Part shown: piece by piece, positions 8,301 to 16,652 of the stretch
Layout of the letters: every line of letters starts with the position of its first letter
How positions within the stretch are numbered: position 1 is the stretch's first letter
DNA from: Chloroflexota bacterium
Lineage (GTDB): Bacteria > Chloroflexota > Anaerolineae > Anaerolineales > UBA11858
Length of the DNA: 33,235 bases
Assembly (NCBI GenBank): GCA_030608465.1
Contig: JAUWEC010000006.1
Coordinates: 1 to 33,235 of the forward strand
Reading direction: 5' to 3'
Made by a program: the position numbers and the translations under genes
The notes under the pieces: model-generated
What the model was told of the DNA's origin: nothing
What the model saw: only the letters and a program-made list of their open reading frames with translations
The model's database searches: none

Positions 8301-11300
8301 TTATTCTACCTGGGTGATTTGCAGTCCTTCTGCCAACACCCAGCCCTGCAGGCCGCCGGGTTCCATCCGGATTTTTACCCACGACTGATCTTCATTCCAA
8401 TTCAGTAGATAAACAGTCTGGTTGACCCCCAGGTTGCCAATCACCTGTTGATCCTCCCCAGGGGAGAGTTGGATTGGTAAACCTTGTTTTGAAACCGCAG
8501 TCGCCGCAAGGGCCATGGCGTCCGGTGACCTGTCTAGCGAGCGGACATAAATGTCGTCCAGGCAGAGCTCGGTTCCTGCCACGGACCGCAAACCAGCAAG
8601 TCCGCGTTGGCTGTGTTCCAGGGTTTGAGTTAACATTAATCGGCCATTAAGATAGGTGCGGACGGTGTTTCCTTCCACTTCAGCCCGGAACTGGTACCAT
8701 TCCCCCTCTTCAAAAGTCGTTTGAACTCCCTCCCAGTTGGTGCACTCCTCCCGGCTGCAGAAGATCTGGGTGATCTGTATTTTTTCCGATCCGATGTCGA
8801 TTGAGTGCTGGGAGTATACCTCAAACTCCCGCAGGCGAAGCCCAGCACCTTCGCCGCCAACCAGCCGCAACCGGGCATCCACCTGGTAGTCCTGCCAAAG
8901 CCGGGAACCAAATTCGGTCCCGGTTCCAGCTTCTTCACCATACCCGCAGTAAATCATCCGACCATCTTCCTCCACCAATTCAAAGGAATTATAGGAAGGC
9001 CAATGCCTAAAGACGCCCAGCTCCGTTTCAAAATCCAACCCTAGTAAAGTTCCCAGAAAAGGTGTTATTTCCGGGGTATAGACCTCGGGGGGATTTATTT
9101 GAGAAGCCTCAGTGGGAGTGATATTTACCAGAACATAGACGGGTAAGGATAGTAAGACCCCATCCGCCTCCACCGTACAGGTGATTGTTGTGAATCCTGT
9201 AGTCTCTGCTGTGACTAGTCCAGCATCATTTACCCCGGCAATAGCAGAATCCTCACTGCTGCAGGACTGCTGGTAGGTATCTGGATCAGCCACATATCCA
9301 GAGGTTGTACGGGCAGTGATTTTTAGCTGGGCATCCTCACCAGGACTGAGGAATAGGTTGGCACCATGACCAGCGACATTTGAGGTGATGAACATCCTGG
9401 ATAAAGTATTATCCGGGGATGGGAATGGGAAATCAGACCTGAGACCCATATCTACAAAGTTAAGATCTTCAAATCCCAGGTCATAAGCCGGGGAATCAAA
9501 ACGCAGGCGGTAGTCACCATTTTCAGGATCGATAAACAAGGGATCCCCAATTACTGAATTCTGGTCAAAACGGCCTTCCTCCAGCGCCTGCCAATCCTGC
9601 AGTGTGGTCACGCCAGGGATACCGGTAACCAGGTAGATGCCCTGCTTATTAAAGAAAAGGTTTTGATCAGACTGTCTCAGCAGAGAGCCTTCGTGTCCAA
9701 AACGGAACTTATAAATGGGTCCTTCATTGTGATAAAAGATATTGCCCACCACGTCAATGTCATTGGGAGGTGTATCAGATGCGGTTTGAGCTTCTCCACT
9801 AACTGAGAGGCTGTATTCCCGTGGAAAGATTACGCTGGTTAATTCCACATCATTAAAGGCCAGGATGTTGTTCTGGACCATTGTTTCAATATCCGCGGCA
9901 TCAATGACTCCATTGGTATACCCTCCACCCTGGAGCCCCATCTTCTCCACCAGATTGTTGGTGATGGTGTAACCCCGTGAGCCCTGGTCCATATAGATCC
10001 CCCCCTGGATGGAGAATAAGCCAAAGACATCATGAACGTAATTATTGTGGATTTGATTATCCGGACCAGCCCCTCCAAAGTATATCGGTCCCATATCCTG
10101 GCTGTCTTGCAGTACGTTGTGTATCTCATTAAATTCCACAAGGTTGTCTGAACCCGTAGATCTGTCTAGGTCACCAGTTCCCCCGATCCCGATTGCTCCT
10201 TTTGGAATATCGTGAAGGAGATTATGGGCGATGCGGTTATGGGAGCCGATGGAAATCTCAATCCCCCGTGCGGAAGGGACAATTGTTCCCGTGTGGTGGA
10301 TATGATTGTTGAGGATCAGATGACCATTGCTTTCGTTGACATCGCCCCAGTTCCCTTCAATTCGGATCGCCGATCCGCCTGTATATTGGATGAGGTTATT
10401 TTTTATGGTGATTCCCTGCACTCCATTTCCCCTGGTATAAATCGCCAGGCCGCCAACTTGCTGGAAACGATTTCCGTCAAAAGTGATTTGTTGAGCGTGT
10501 TCGAGATAAATGGCAAAGGCGGTTTCGTTCTCCGTAGTGAGATCCCGTACATCGGTATATCGAAAATCTAATCCCTGAAAGGTGATGTTTTTCACTGGAT
10601 CAGATTCGTTCCCTACCAGGTTGATCAGGACTCTGGTCTGGGGTGCAATGATGGTTTGATTCTCAATGGGGAGCGCCAGAGGCCAGTAATACAATTTATC
10701 GCCGTCCAGAAAGAACTCTCCCGGCGCGTCCAGGAGATCAAGGGAATTCTGGATAAAGTACTCTGTCCCCGGACCCAGCATATCTACCCAACGGGGGGAG
10801 ATCCCCATTAGGTTGGCCATGATCAAATTATCTTGATAGGAAAGTTCGCTGATCTTGCCGGGGTACGTCCGCCAGTGAAATTCGCCATGCATCCCGCCAT
10901 TCCAGGTCACCATTTCCAAGCGGGACCAATCAGTCAGGACCGGAAATGTTTCCGGGTCAAAATAAAAGCCTTCGTACTCATGTTCCGGATAGGCACTGGC
11001 AATCTTCAAGTAGGCGTGTTTCCCGGGGCTGATGGCTTTCGGATCCCGATTGGGATGTCGGGCAGGGACGCTGGTTTCACCGTTCTCGTAAAGGACTGAG
11101 AACTCCTTATCTACAGTTGTTGTGTAGATATTTTTGTCGTCAGGTTCCCAATCCATGAGGGTGATCCCTCCGCTAATGATCGGGGTCTCACCGGGGTAAT
11201 TCTGGTAGATGATCTGGAAACCGTTCTGTCCGGAATCATTTGCCCGAAAGTCCAGCGGCTTGTAGACTCCCTCCCGGATCAGGATCTTGATATCCTCGGT

Positions 11301-11546
11301 TTGGGGATGGAAATTTCTTCTGGTCTGCAGTTCATTGCGGGCTTTGACAATGGTGTGGAAGGGGCCATCGGTGCCAACCCCATTGGGTTCTGGCAGGGTG
11401 CCGCTCCACTCGTCATTGCCCTCTGGTGATACGTAGTAGGTATAGGGTAAGATTTCAGCGCTTTCTGATAGAGATGTTTCCCCTTCCGCGCAGGCACTCA
11501 GTATGAGGGAGAAAAGAAGAATGATCCAGAGAGTTTTGCCTTTCAT
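8301..11546 (-). CDS. Large secreted lipoprotein: right-handed beta-helix, Ig-like, LamG-like and SH3b domains
   Basis: 1081 aa. A lipoprotein signal ends LILSAC, with Cys19 as the lipidated residue. YYVSPEGNDEWSGTLP (~37-52) is the usual opening of DUF1565/beta-helix carbohydrate-active proteins. Parallel beta-helix coils rich in N-x-I/L-x-x-N-x-I turns span about 320-570 (NNLIQYTGGSAI, NNHIHHTGTI, NNYVHDV). A Big_2-like Ig domain follows at ~735-810, a LamG/DUF1080-like jelly roll at ~830-1010 and an SH3b domain at ~1020-1081 ending in WVLAEG. Such proteins bind or cleave extracellular polysaccharides; no catalytic residues could be assigned. GGAG lies 8 nt before the ATG, and a strong promoter lies at 11639-11667. 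It is flanked by its own promoter and a terminator, so it is probably monocistronic. Confidence 0.88.
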   Translation of the reverse strand: MKGKTLWIILLFSLILSACAEGETSLSESAEILPYTYYVSPEGNDEWSGTLPEPNGVGTDGPFHTIVKARNELQTRRNFHPQTEDIKILIREGVYKPLDFRANDSGQNGFQIIYQNYPGETPIISGGITLMDWEPDDKNIYTTTVDKEFSVLYENGETSVPARHPNRDPKAISPGKHAYLKIASAYPEHEYEGFYFDPETFPVLTDWSRLEMVTWNGGMHGEFHWRTYPGKISELSYQDNLIMANLMGISPRWVDMLGPGTEYFIQNSLDLLDAPGEFFLDGDKLYYWPLALPIENQTIIAPQTRVLINLVGNESDPVKNITFQGLDFRYTDVRDLTTENETAFAIYLEHAQQITFDGNRFQQVGGLAIYTRGNGVQGITIKNNLIQYTGGSAIRIEGNWGDVNESNGHLILNNHIHHTGTIVPSARGIEISIGSHNRIAHNLLHDIPKGAIGIGGTGDLDRSTGSDNLVEFNEIHNVLQDSQDMGPIYFGGAGPDNQIHNNYVHDVFGLFSIQGGIYMDQGSRGYTITNNLVEKMGLQGGGYTNGVIDAADIETMVQNNILAFNDVELTSVIFPREYSLSVSGEAQTASDTPPNDIDVVGNIFYHNEGPIYKFRFGHEGSLLRQSDQNLFFNKQGIYLVTGIPGVTTLQDWQALEEGRFDQNSVIGDPLFIDPENGDYRLRFDSPAYDLGFEDLNFVDMGLRSDFPFPSPDNTLSRMFITSNVAGHGANLFLSPGEDAQLKITARTTSGYVADPDTYQQSCSSEDSAIAGVNDAGLVTAETTGFTTITCTVEADGVLLSLPVYVLVNITPTEASQINPPEVYTPEITPFLGTLLGLDFETELGVFRHWPSYNSFELVEEDGRMIYCGYGEEAGTGTEFGSRLWQDYQVDARLRLVGGEGAGLRLREFEVYSQHSIDIGSEKIQITQIFCSREECTNWEGVQTTFEEGEWYQFRAEVEGNTVRTYLNGRLMLTQTLEHSQRGLAGLRSVAGTELCLDDIYVRSLDRSPDAMALAATAVSKQGLPIQLSPGEDQQVIGNLGVNQTVYLLNWNEDQSWVKIRMEPGGLQGWVLAEGLQITQVE

Positions 11547-11573
11547 GGTGAGATCTCCATTAAGGGTGAGATA

Positions 11574-11590
11574 TGGCAGGAAACCTGCCA
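11574..11590. promoter_or_regulatory. Perfect palindrome in the leader of the beta-helix lipoprotein gene
   Basis: TGGCAGG and CCTGCCA flank an AAA centre. The palindrome sits about 45-60 nt downstream of the promoter at 11639-11667 and 28-44 nt before the ATG. It could be an operator or an mRNA hairpin; the compact 7-3-7 layout allows both. Confidence 0.45.
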
Positions 11591-11638
11591 GGATATATTT
11601 GGTTTGTCTGTATCAAAGGAAAGATGGGTATAACCCCC

Positions 11639-11667
11639 AGTATAAATAAATCCACATTATTTGTCAA
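11639..11667 (-). promoter_or_regulatory. Near-consensus sigma-70 promoter of the beta-helix lipoprotein gene
   Basis: On the minus strand a perfect TTGACA (11667-11662) is followed by a 17-nt spacer and TATACT (11644-11639). Initiation would fall near 11632, giving a leader of about 86 nt. It is one of the two best promoters in the window. Confidence 0.75.
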
Positions 11668-11699
11668 ACTTGGTCCGGCAGAATGTTCAGGCTTTAAGA

Positions 11700-11783
11700 T
11701 CTGGATAAATTTGGGGATAAACAAGGAATAGTTGTGGATAACTGGCCTGATCTGGGGATAAACTGGGGATTACTGGAGGATAA
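11700..11783 (+). repeat. Row of six DnaA-box-like repeats (TTATCC core), helically phased
   Basis: Read on the minus strand, the 9-mers are: 11700-11708 TTATCCAGA, 11712-11720 TTATCCCCA, 11733-11741 TTATCCACA (a perfect DnaA box), 11753-11761 TTATCCCCA, 11764-11772 TAATCCCCA and 11775-11783 TTATCCTCC. All six have one orientation. Steps between starts are 12, 21, 20, 11 and 11 bp, close to one or two helical turns. The row overlaps the last codons of the PH-domain gene and lies just upstream of the promoter at 11639-11667. No dnaA, dnaN or other origin gene is in the window. Confidence 0.6.
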
Positions 11784-12672
11784 ATAACATCCCGATGTGG
11801 AAAATGATGGCAATGAGAAGACTTCCTCCCCAGAGAATATAAGCCAGGACCCGGTTTTCCTCGTTCCTGAAAAGGAACAAACCTAAAACAAGATTTCCCA
11901 GATACGCCGTGGTATTGATGATTGGGAACAGGATCAGGCGCACACTCTCCAGAGGTTCGTGCGGTATCCCCCCTGGAGTAAACCCAAGCGATACTTTCTC
12001 CCGGGATGGGATGACCAGCAGCGTCCAAATCAGCAGAGTGATGTTTAAAACCGCCCCGGCCAGGAATATCCAGAGCAAAGTTTTCCTGCTGGAGATTTCG
12101 GTCAGGATAAGAGAAGGTCGGGATGATTGAGTGGTCAGTAGAGAAATTGATCCTAGCTCAGTGAGGGAATTGTACGAGAGAATAAAGTCTTCTACCTGGA
12201 GGGGTGAGATAGCGAAGTACCTTTCCCCGGCGGCGATAATCACCAATCCTTTCACTCTCGATGCCATGAACTCTACCGAAGGTCCCCGCAGAAAACGTCT
12301 GAATCCAATTACCGAACCAGGCCAGCGGATCAATGGGGGTTGAGGTGGAATTTCCAGATCTTCCGCTTTGTGGACCCATCTCACCTGGTCCATGGGTATA
12401 TTTTCTGATCTCCATCCCCACTGCAGTTGAATGCCCCCTCTCTCCAGGGAATATCCGGAGCGGTGCAGTGCATACAATCGATAAATCAGATAGGGAACCG
12501 TGATCAGGAAAAGCAGAATCAGGGCCAGATAAGGCAGCAGTTGAGGGGCAACTTGGACATTTGATGTGCCCCAGATGCCCCAAGCTCCTCCGCTGGAAAA
12601 GAACAAAATCAGCAGGAGGTGGACAATTGTACCAGTCCGTTTAGGGGGGTAATATACTCTGCTCTCCTCCAT
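11770..12672 (-). CDS. Membrane protein with a bacterial PH-like domain
   Basis: 300 aa. Two membrane segments (~15-36 and ~44-66) precede a soluble domain at ~70-165 with the pattern of bacterial PH/YdbT-type domains: YSLERGGIQLQWGWRSENIP, then VHKAEDLEIP, then VEFMASRVKGLVIIAAGERYFAISP. Three more membrane segments lie at about 196-219, 238-262 and 277-299. The function of such proteins is unknown; the domain often acts in assembly or signalling at the membrane. There is no ribosome-binding site before the ATG, but TGGTATAAC (extended -10) ends 8 nt before it, suggesting a leaderless mRNA. Its 3' end lies in the DnaA-box-like array. No partner gene is adjacent. Confidence 0.75.
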   Translation of the reverse strand: MEESRVYYPPKRTGTIVHLLLILFFSSGGAWGIWGTSNVQVAPQLLPYLALILLFLITVPYLIYRLYALHRSGYSLERGGIQLQWGWRSENIPMDQVRWVHKAEDLEIPPQPPLIRWPGSVIGFRRFLRGPSVEFMASRVKGLVIIAAGERYFAISPLQVEDFILSYNSLTELGSISLLTTQSSRPSLILTEISSRKTLLWIFLAGAVLNITLLIWTLLVIPSREKVSLGFTPGGIPHEPLESVRLILFPIINTTAYLGNLVLGLFLFRNEENRVLAYILWGGSLLIAIIFHIGMLFILQ

Positions 12673-12680
12673 GGTTATTA

Positions 12681-12689
12681 GTTATACCA
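12681..12689 (-). promoter_or_regulatory. Extended -10 box, probably leaderless start of the PH-domain gene
   Basis: TGG followed by TATAAC on the minus strand, ending 8 nt before the ATG at 12672. Transcription would begin at or within a base or two of the start codon. No convincing -35 was seen, as is common with extended -10 promoters. Confidence 0.4.
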
Positions 12690-12869
12690 TACCGCTAAAC
12701 GGCTATTCATGCAGGATTTTTTTGACCTGGATAGATAGTTTTGGGTGTAAATAATCAGGAATTGGAACCGCACACTTATCAATAAGGCGAATGGATTTTT
12801 TAACTCACTATGAAACATTTTCGGGAGGAATGTAGGCATTCCTCTGGGAAAAATATCAGAATTGAATCC

Positions 12870-12898
12870 TTGCACAATTTTTTTTATTAACATATAAT
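12870..12898 (+). promoter_or_regulatory. Strong sigma-70 promoter of the aapJQMP operon
   Basis: TTGCAC (12870-12875), a 17-nt spacer with a run of eight T, and a perfect TATAAT (12893-12898). Initiation would be near 12905, giving a leader of about 115 nt before the aapJ start. Confidence 0.7.
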
Positions 12899-12951
12899 TG
12901 ATTTATCCGGGGGGAATTCTTTATATTATGGTCATTTTCAAATAATCCTAT

Positions 12952-13013
12952 AAAGGAGGCTCTATCAGACAAGATTCTATCTGGTCATTCATTCTTTCTT
13001 ATGCCTAAGGAGG
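12952..13013 (+). promoter_or_regulatory. Duplicated Shine-Dalgarno sequence in the aapJ leader
   Basis: AAGGAGG at 13007-13013 lies 5 nt before ATG 13019 and decides that start over the upstream in-frame ATG at 13001. A second site, AAAGGAGG at 12952-12959, has no start codon at a workable distance. Both are followed by C, so an 8-mer is repeated 54 nt apart. Confidence 0.6.
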
Positions 13014-13018
13014 CAAAC

Positions 13019-14155
13019 ATGTTTAGAAAGTATTTTCCTGTTTTAGCTATTTTCATTGTCTTGGCGCTCGCCCTTACTGCTTGTGGTACTACTGAACAAC
13101 CCCCTGCTGGCGAACCAATCACAGTAGTTGAGACAGTCATTGTAACGGTTGAAGTTCCTGTTGAAGTTCCCGCTGAACCAGTTGAAGCTGCTCCAGTAGC
13201 AGAAGATATCTTCAGTCGTGTCCTGGACCGCGGCAAAGTTGTCTGTGGAGGCCGCACAGATTTAGCCGGGTTTGGGATGTTAGATGCAGATGGAAAAAAC
13301 ATCGGATTTGATATCGATTTTTGTCGGGCTGTGGCTGCCGCAGTATTTGGTGATCCCGATGCGGTTGAGGTTGTTCCTCTCACAGCAGCAGATCGGGGAC
13401 CCGCTCTCCAGACTGCTGAAGTAGATATTTTATCCCGCAACGTAACCTGGACCTCAAGCCGTGATGCTCAGTGGGGGAATTTTACCAATGTCATGTTCTA
13501 TGACGGCCAGGGCTTTATGATCCGCAAGGATAGTGGTATTACATCAACAGATGATTTTGATGGCGCGACAGTATGTGTGACCAGCGGTACCACGACGGAA
13601 CAGAACTTGTCAGATTTCTTCCGCCAGAACGAAATGGAATATGAAGCTGTCATTTTCGAAGAAACACCTGCAGTCTACAGTGCGTATGAAGAAGAACGCT
13701 GCGATGTTACCACAAGTGATAAATCCCAATTAGCTTCTGTCAGAAGTGGTTTCGCTGATCCTGAGGCTCACCTCATTCTTGATATCACTATTTCCAAAGA
13801 ACCGCTCACTCCTGCCGTTCCGCAAGGAGATGATACCTGGTTCGATATCGTAAAATTGGTGTCATTTGCTCTGATCAATGCTGAGGAGTTAGGAGTTACC
13901 CAGGCAAATGTTGAGGAAATGAAGAGCAGTACTAATATCAACGTTCTGCGTCTCTTGGGAGAAGAGGGTGACTGGGGTTATACTGATTTAGGTCTGACAG
14001 CTGATGCGTTAGCAAATGCCATCCTTGCAGTAGGAAACTATGGAGAGATTTATGACCGCTACATGGGTCCGGAAGGAATGTCATTCACACTCCCACGTGG
14101 TCCCAATAATTTATGGTCTAACGGCGGCTTGATTTACGCCCCGCCAGTTAAATAA
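13019..14155 (+). CDS. aapJ: Polar amino-acid ABC transporter substrate-binding lipoprotein (AapJ/BztA type)
   Basis: 378 aa. A lipoprotein signal ends ALTAC, so it should be anchored to the outer face of the membrane. A short linker rich in Val, Glu and Pro follows to about residue 58. The SBP_bac_3 domain begins ILSRVL-like (DIFSRVLDRGKVVCGG) and contains GFDIDFCRAVAAAVFGD, LQTAEVDILSRNVTWTSSRD and GATVCVTSGTTTEQNL, all hallmarks of the general L-amino-acid AapJ/BztA/YhdW subfamily. It delivers amino acids to the AapQM-P complex encoded next. The two cysteines in VVCGG and DFCRAV are family features. It has the best ribosome-binding site in the operon, and a terminator follows it, so it should be made in excess of the other subunits. 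Confidence 0.93.
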   Translation: MFRKYFPVLAIFIVLALALTACGTTEQPPAGEPITVVETVIVTVEVPVEVPAEPVEAAPVAEDIFSRVLDRGKVVCGGRTDLAGFGMLDADGKNIGFDIDFCRAVAAAVFGDPDAVEVVPLTAADRGPALQTAEVDILSRNVTWTSSRDAQWGNFTNVMFYDGQGFMIRKDSGITSTDDFDGATVCVTSGTTTEQNLSDFFRQNEMEYEAVIFEETPAVYSAYEEERCDVTTSDKSQLASVRSGFADPEAHLILDITISKEPLTPAVPQGDDTWFDIVKLVSFALINAEELGVTQANVEEMKSSTNINVLRLLGEEGDWGYTDLGLTADALANAILAVGNYGEIYDRYMGPEGMSFTLPRGPNNLWSNGGLIYAPPVK

Positions 14156-14180
14156 TGTTCTAGCTACCAATATTTAATCG

Positions 14181-14213
14181 AAAGGATGCGGCGGCTCCAG
14201 CCGCATCCTTTTT
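14181..14213 (+). terminator. Intrinsic (partial) terminator between aapJ and aapQ
   Basis: AAAGGATGCGGC (14181-14192) pairs with GCCGCATCCTTT (14200-14211), a 12-bp stem with a 7-nt loop and a five-T run at 14209-14213. It lies in the 75-nt gap after aapJ and probably lets only part of the transcription reach the permease genes. Confidence 0.85.
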
Positions 14214-14230
14214 ATAAATGGAAGCATGAG

Positions 14231-15421
14231 ATGACTAACAATCAACCATCAATTTCTAGTAAAGATAAGATCCCTTTTTATCGGGATGAACGTATCATCA
14301 TGATTTTTGCTCAAGTCCTTTCTACTGTAATGATCATAGGCGTTCTCATCTGGGCGATTATTAACTTCTTCAAGGCTGCTGAAGCACGCAATATGACACT
14401 GACATTTGGCTTTCTTAAAGAAGCCGCCGGATTCCCTATCAGTAATCCCCCTATAGATTATGAACCCGGAATGTCTTATATTCGTGCCTTCCAGGCTGGC
14501 CTAATAAATACTTTGCTCATATCTGGTATTGGCATTATTGCTGCAACGATTATTGGTACTTTGACCGCGTTAGCCCGACTCTCTTCAAACTGGTTATTAA
14601 GTCGTATAGCGCTGGTATTTATCGAATTTCACCGTAATATTCCTCTCCTGGTATTGTTATTTATCTGGTATTTTGTGGTCTTCGGATTCGTCCCACCTGT
14701 GAAAGAAAGTCTCCAATGGCCGGGTCCGATTTTTGTTAATAAGCGAGGAGTCTATCTTACCTGGCCGCGTTTGACGGAGACCGGGGGCATTTTTATCATA
14801 TTGGTTGTCATTGGATTTCTGGTTTCCATTCTCGCTTTTACCATGCTCCGGGGGCGGCGGAAAATCACCGGTAAAGAAACGTATTATATCCCTACCAGCC
14901 TTTTTCTCTTGATGATATTCTCCCTGGGTGGATGGTTTCTCTCAGGGGGAACCCCTTTCCAATTGGATATCCCATATTTGAAGGGATTTAATTATCAGGG
15001 TGGATTGCGTCTCACACCTGAATTTGCTGGAATGTTTCTCAGCTTGAGTTTATATACCGCTGCTTTTATCGCTGAAGTTGTCCGGGGAGGGATTCAGGCA
15101 GTCGATCGGGGACAACTTGAAGCTGCCCGGGCTGTCGGGCTTTCTCAATTTCAAGTTCTCAGCCTTGTGATCATGCCGCAGGCTTTGCGAATTATCATCC
15201 CCCCGATGATCAGTCAATATCTCAACCTGACTAAAAACTCCAGTCTGGCTCTGGCAATAGGTTTTCAAGAGGTATTTGCTGTTGGGAAAATCGCGATTAA
15301 CCAGGCTGGACGAGCTGTACCAATCTTTGCCCTGATTATGCTTACATACCTTAGTCTAAGTTTATTAACCTCATTTGTCCTTAATATCTATAACCGAAGG
15401 ATCCAATTTGTGATGAGGTAA
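14231..15421 (+). CDS. aapQ: Amino-acid ABC transporter permease (AapQ/BztB type)
   Basis: 396 aa, the usual length for the long AapQ subfamily (ordinary HisQ-type permeases are ~220). One helix at ~28-50 and a long loop precede LINTLLISGIGIIAATIIGTL, the start of the permease domain. After an inserted stretch (~155-255) comes the EAA loop ARAVGLSQFQVLSLVIMPQA (~300-320), the contact site for the ATPase. The start is ATG 14231, with GGAAG 6 nt upstream; the in-frame ATG at 14186 lies inside the terminator stem and would place a run of Arg, His and Pro before the true N-terminus. It is separated from aapM by 2 nt. Confidence 0.92.
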   Translation: MTNNQPSISSKDKIPFYRDERIIMIFAQVLSTVMIIGVLIWAIINFFKAAEARNMTLTFGFLKEAAGFPISNPPIDYEPGMSYIRAFQAGLINTLLISGIGIIAATIIGTLTALARLSSNWLLSRIALVFIEFHRNIPLLVLLFIWYFVVFGFVPPVKESLQWPGPIFVNKRGVYLTWPRLTETGGIFIILVVIGFLVSILAFTMLRGRRKITGKETYYIPTSLFLLMIFSLGGWFLSGGTPFQLDIPYLKGFNYQGGLRLTPEFAGMFLSLSLYTAAFIAEVVRGGIQAVDRGQLEAARAVGLSQFQVLSLVIMPQALRIIIPPMISQYLNLTKNSSLALAIGFQEVFAVGKIAINQAGRAVPIFALIMLTYLSLSLLTSFVLNIYNRRIQFVMR

Positions 15422-15423
15422 TC

Positions 15424-16641
15424 ATGGTTAATATCGCTATCGAACAAGATCATATCCGACCTCCTCAGCCTCCTGGATTTCTCAAGTGGATGAAGGAAAA
15501 TCTTTTCAGCAGTATTTTTAATACTGTTTTGACAATCCTGCTGATCCCCCTCATCTCTTACTTCTTATTTGCGGTTTCCAAATGGGTGTTTTTCGCTGCT
15601 GAGTGGCGTGCAGTTACCCAATTTCCACTTTTGTATGCAGTGGGTCAATATCCAAGAGATCAAATTTGGCGAGTAGGAATCATCCTCTCTGGATTATTCC
15701 TTTTTCTCGGTATTAGTTGGGGTAGATGGGGAGGATTACTAAAATCCATTTCTTTTGCCGCTGGATTTATTATGCTTGTAACGGCTCTTTTGCCCGTCCA
15801 ACATCCAGCACTTGATTTGAGTATGCGCCTCTATCTTGGATCGAATCTACTGATCATTCTGGTGGGTTATCTCATTGGGAGCAAAACCGCTATTAAGAAT
15901 ATTTATATTTTTGTTGGCTGGTTACTTGTTCCAGTTTGCGGTATCGTTCTTTTAGCAGGGTTCGAGGCCAGTGAGTTAATCCCGAATGTCTCCACTACCC
16001 TCTGGGGTGGATTGTTAGTAACCATTCTACTTGCAGCGGGAGGAATATTTCTCTCTTTTCCCCTGGGAATCGCCTTAGCCTTTGGACGTCGTTCTTCTCT
16101 CCCAGTTGTGAGTGCCTTCTCAACTCTTTTTATCGAAGTTATCCGGGGTGTCCCGCTGGTGACGATCCTTTTTATGTTTTCTATCATCCTGGCTTTATTC
16201 TTGCCGGTGGAATCCAGGATTGACCGCCTGGTAAGGGCCTTGATGGCAGTGACAGTATTTAGTGCAGCTTATTCTGCGGAAAATATCCGTGGTGGTTTAC
16301 AAGCTGTTCCCCTGGGCCAAATCGAAGCATCCAAAGCACTTGGAATGGGTAACTTCAAAACGACGATATTTATTGTATTACCTCAGGCATTAAGAGCGGT
16401 GCTTCCAGCCATTGTAGGGCAGTTCATTTCCCTGTTTAAGGATACTACTCTAGTGGTTATCATTGGCATTAATGATTTTCTGGGAATCGGTCGCTCGATT
16501 ATTAATTCTGATCCTGAGTTTGTTCAGATGCGGACTGAGGTTTACATTTTTATGGCTGTTGTCTATTGGATTTTTAGTTATCTGATGTCGCTTGCAAGCC
16601 GGCGTATGGAATCTGCAATGGGAATGAGTAATAATATGTAG
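15424..16641 (+). CDS. aapM: Amino-acid ABC transporter permease (AapM/BztC type)
   Basis: 405 aa, the second long-form permease and the partner of AapQ. Several helices before residue ~190 precede the conserved domain that begins [38 protein letters not shown] is the permease signature seen in HisM/GlnP relatives, and the EAA loop reads [23 protein letters not shown] (~300-322). [21 protein letters not shown] near the C-terminus is typical of AapM. ATG 15424 follows the aapQ stop by 2 nt, and its GAGG lies inside the last aapQ codons, so the two are probably translated together in equal amounts. Confidence 0.92.
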   Translation: MVNIAIEQDHIRPPQPPGFLKWMKENLFSSIFNTVLTILLIPLISYFLFAVSKWVFFAAEWRAVTQFPLLYAVGQYPRDQIWRVGIILSGLFLFLGISWGRWGGLLKSISFAAGFIMLVTALLPVQHPALDLSMRLYLGSNLLIILVGYLIGSKTAIKNIYIFVGWLLVPVCGIVLLAGFEASELIPNVSTTLWGGLLVTILLAAGGIFLSFPLGIALAFGRRSSLPVVSAFSTLFIEVIRGVPLVTILFMFSIILALFLPVESRIDRLVRALMAVTVFSAAYSAENIRGGLQAVPLGQIEASKALGMGNFKTTIFIVLPQALRAVLPAIVGQFISLFKDTTLVVIIGINDFLGIGRSIINSDPEFVQMRTEVYIFMAVVYWIFSYLMSLASRRMESAMGMSNNM

Positions 16642-16652
16642 GAGACCACAAT

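Larger units (their letters stand above)
12673..13018. other. Divergent intergenic region (346 bp) before the aap operon, no gene
   Basis: It contains the extended -10 of the PH-domain gene, the strong plus-strand promoter at 12870-12898 and an aap leader of about 115 nt. The leader carries two AAGGAGGC sites, a direct repeat TGGTCATT (12927 and 12981 areas) and a weak stem between ATCAGA and TCTGGT. A minus-strand open frame at 12678-12893 has no ribosome-binding site or family resemblance. Confidence 0.6.

Noticed and set aside
11640-11783. Chromosomal or plasmid replication origin
   Set aside because: The box row is suggestive, but there is no dnaA, dnaN, rep or parAB gene in the window; kept only as a DnaA-box-like array.
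12678-12893. 71-aa open frame on the minus strand
   Set aside because: No ribosome-binding site or family resemblance, and it covers the promoters of the two flanking genes.
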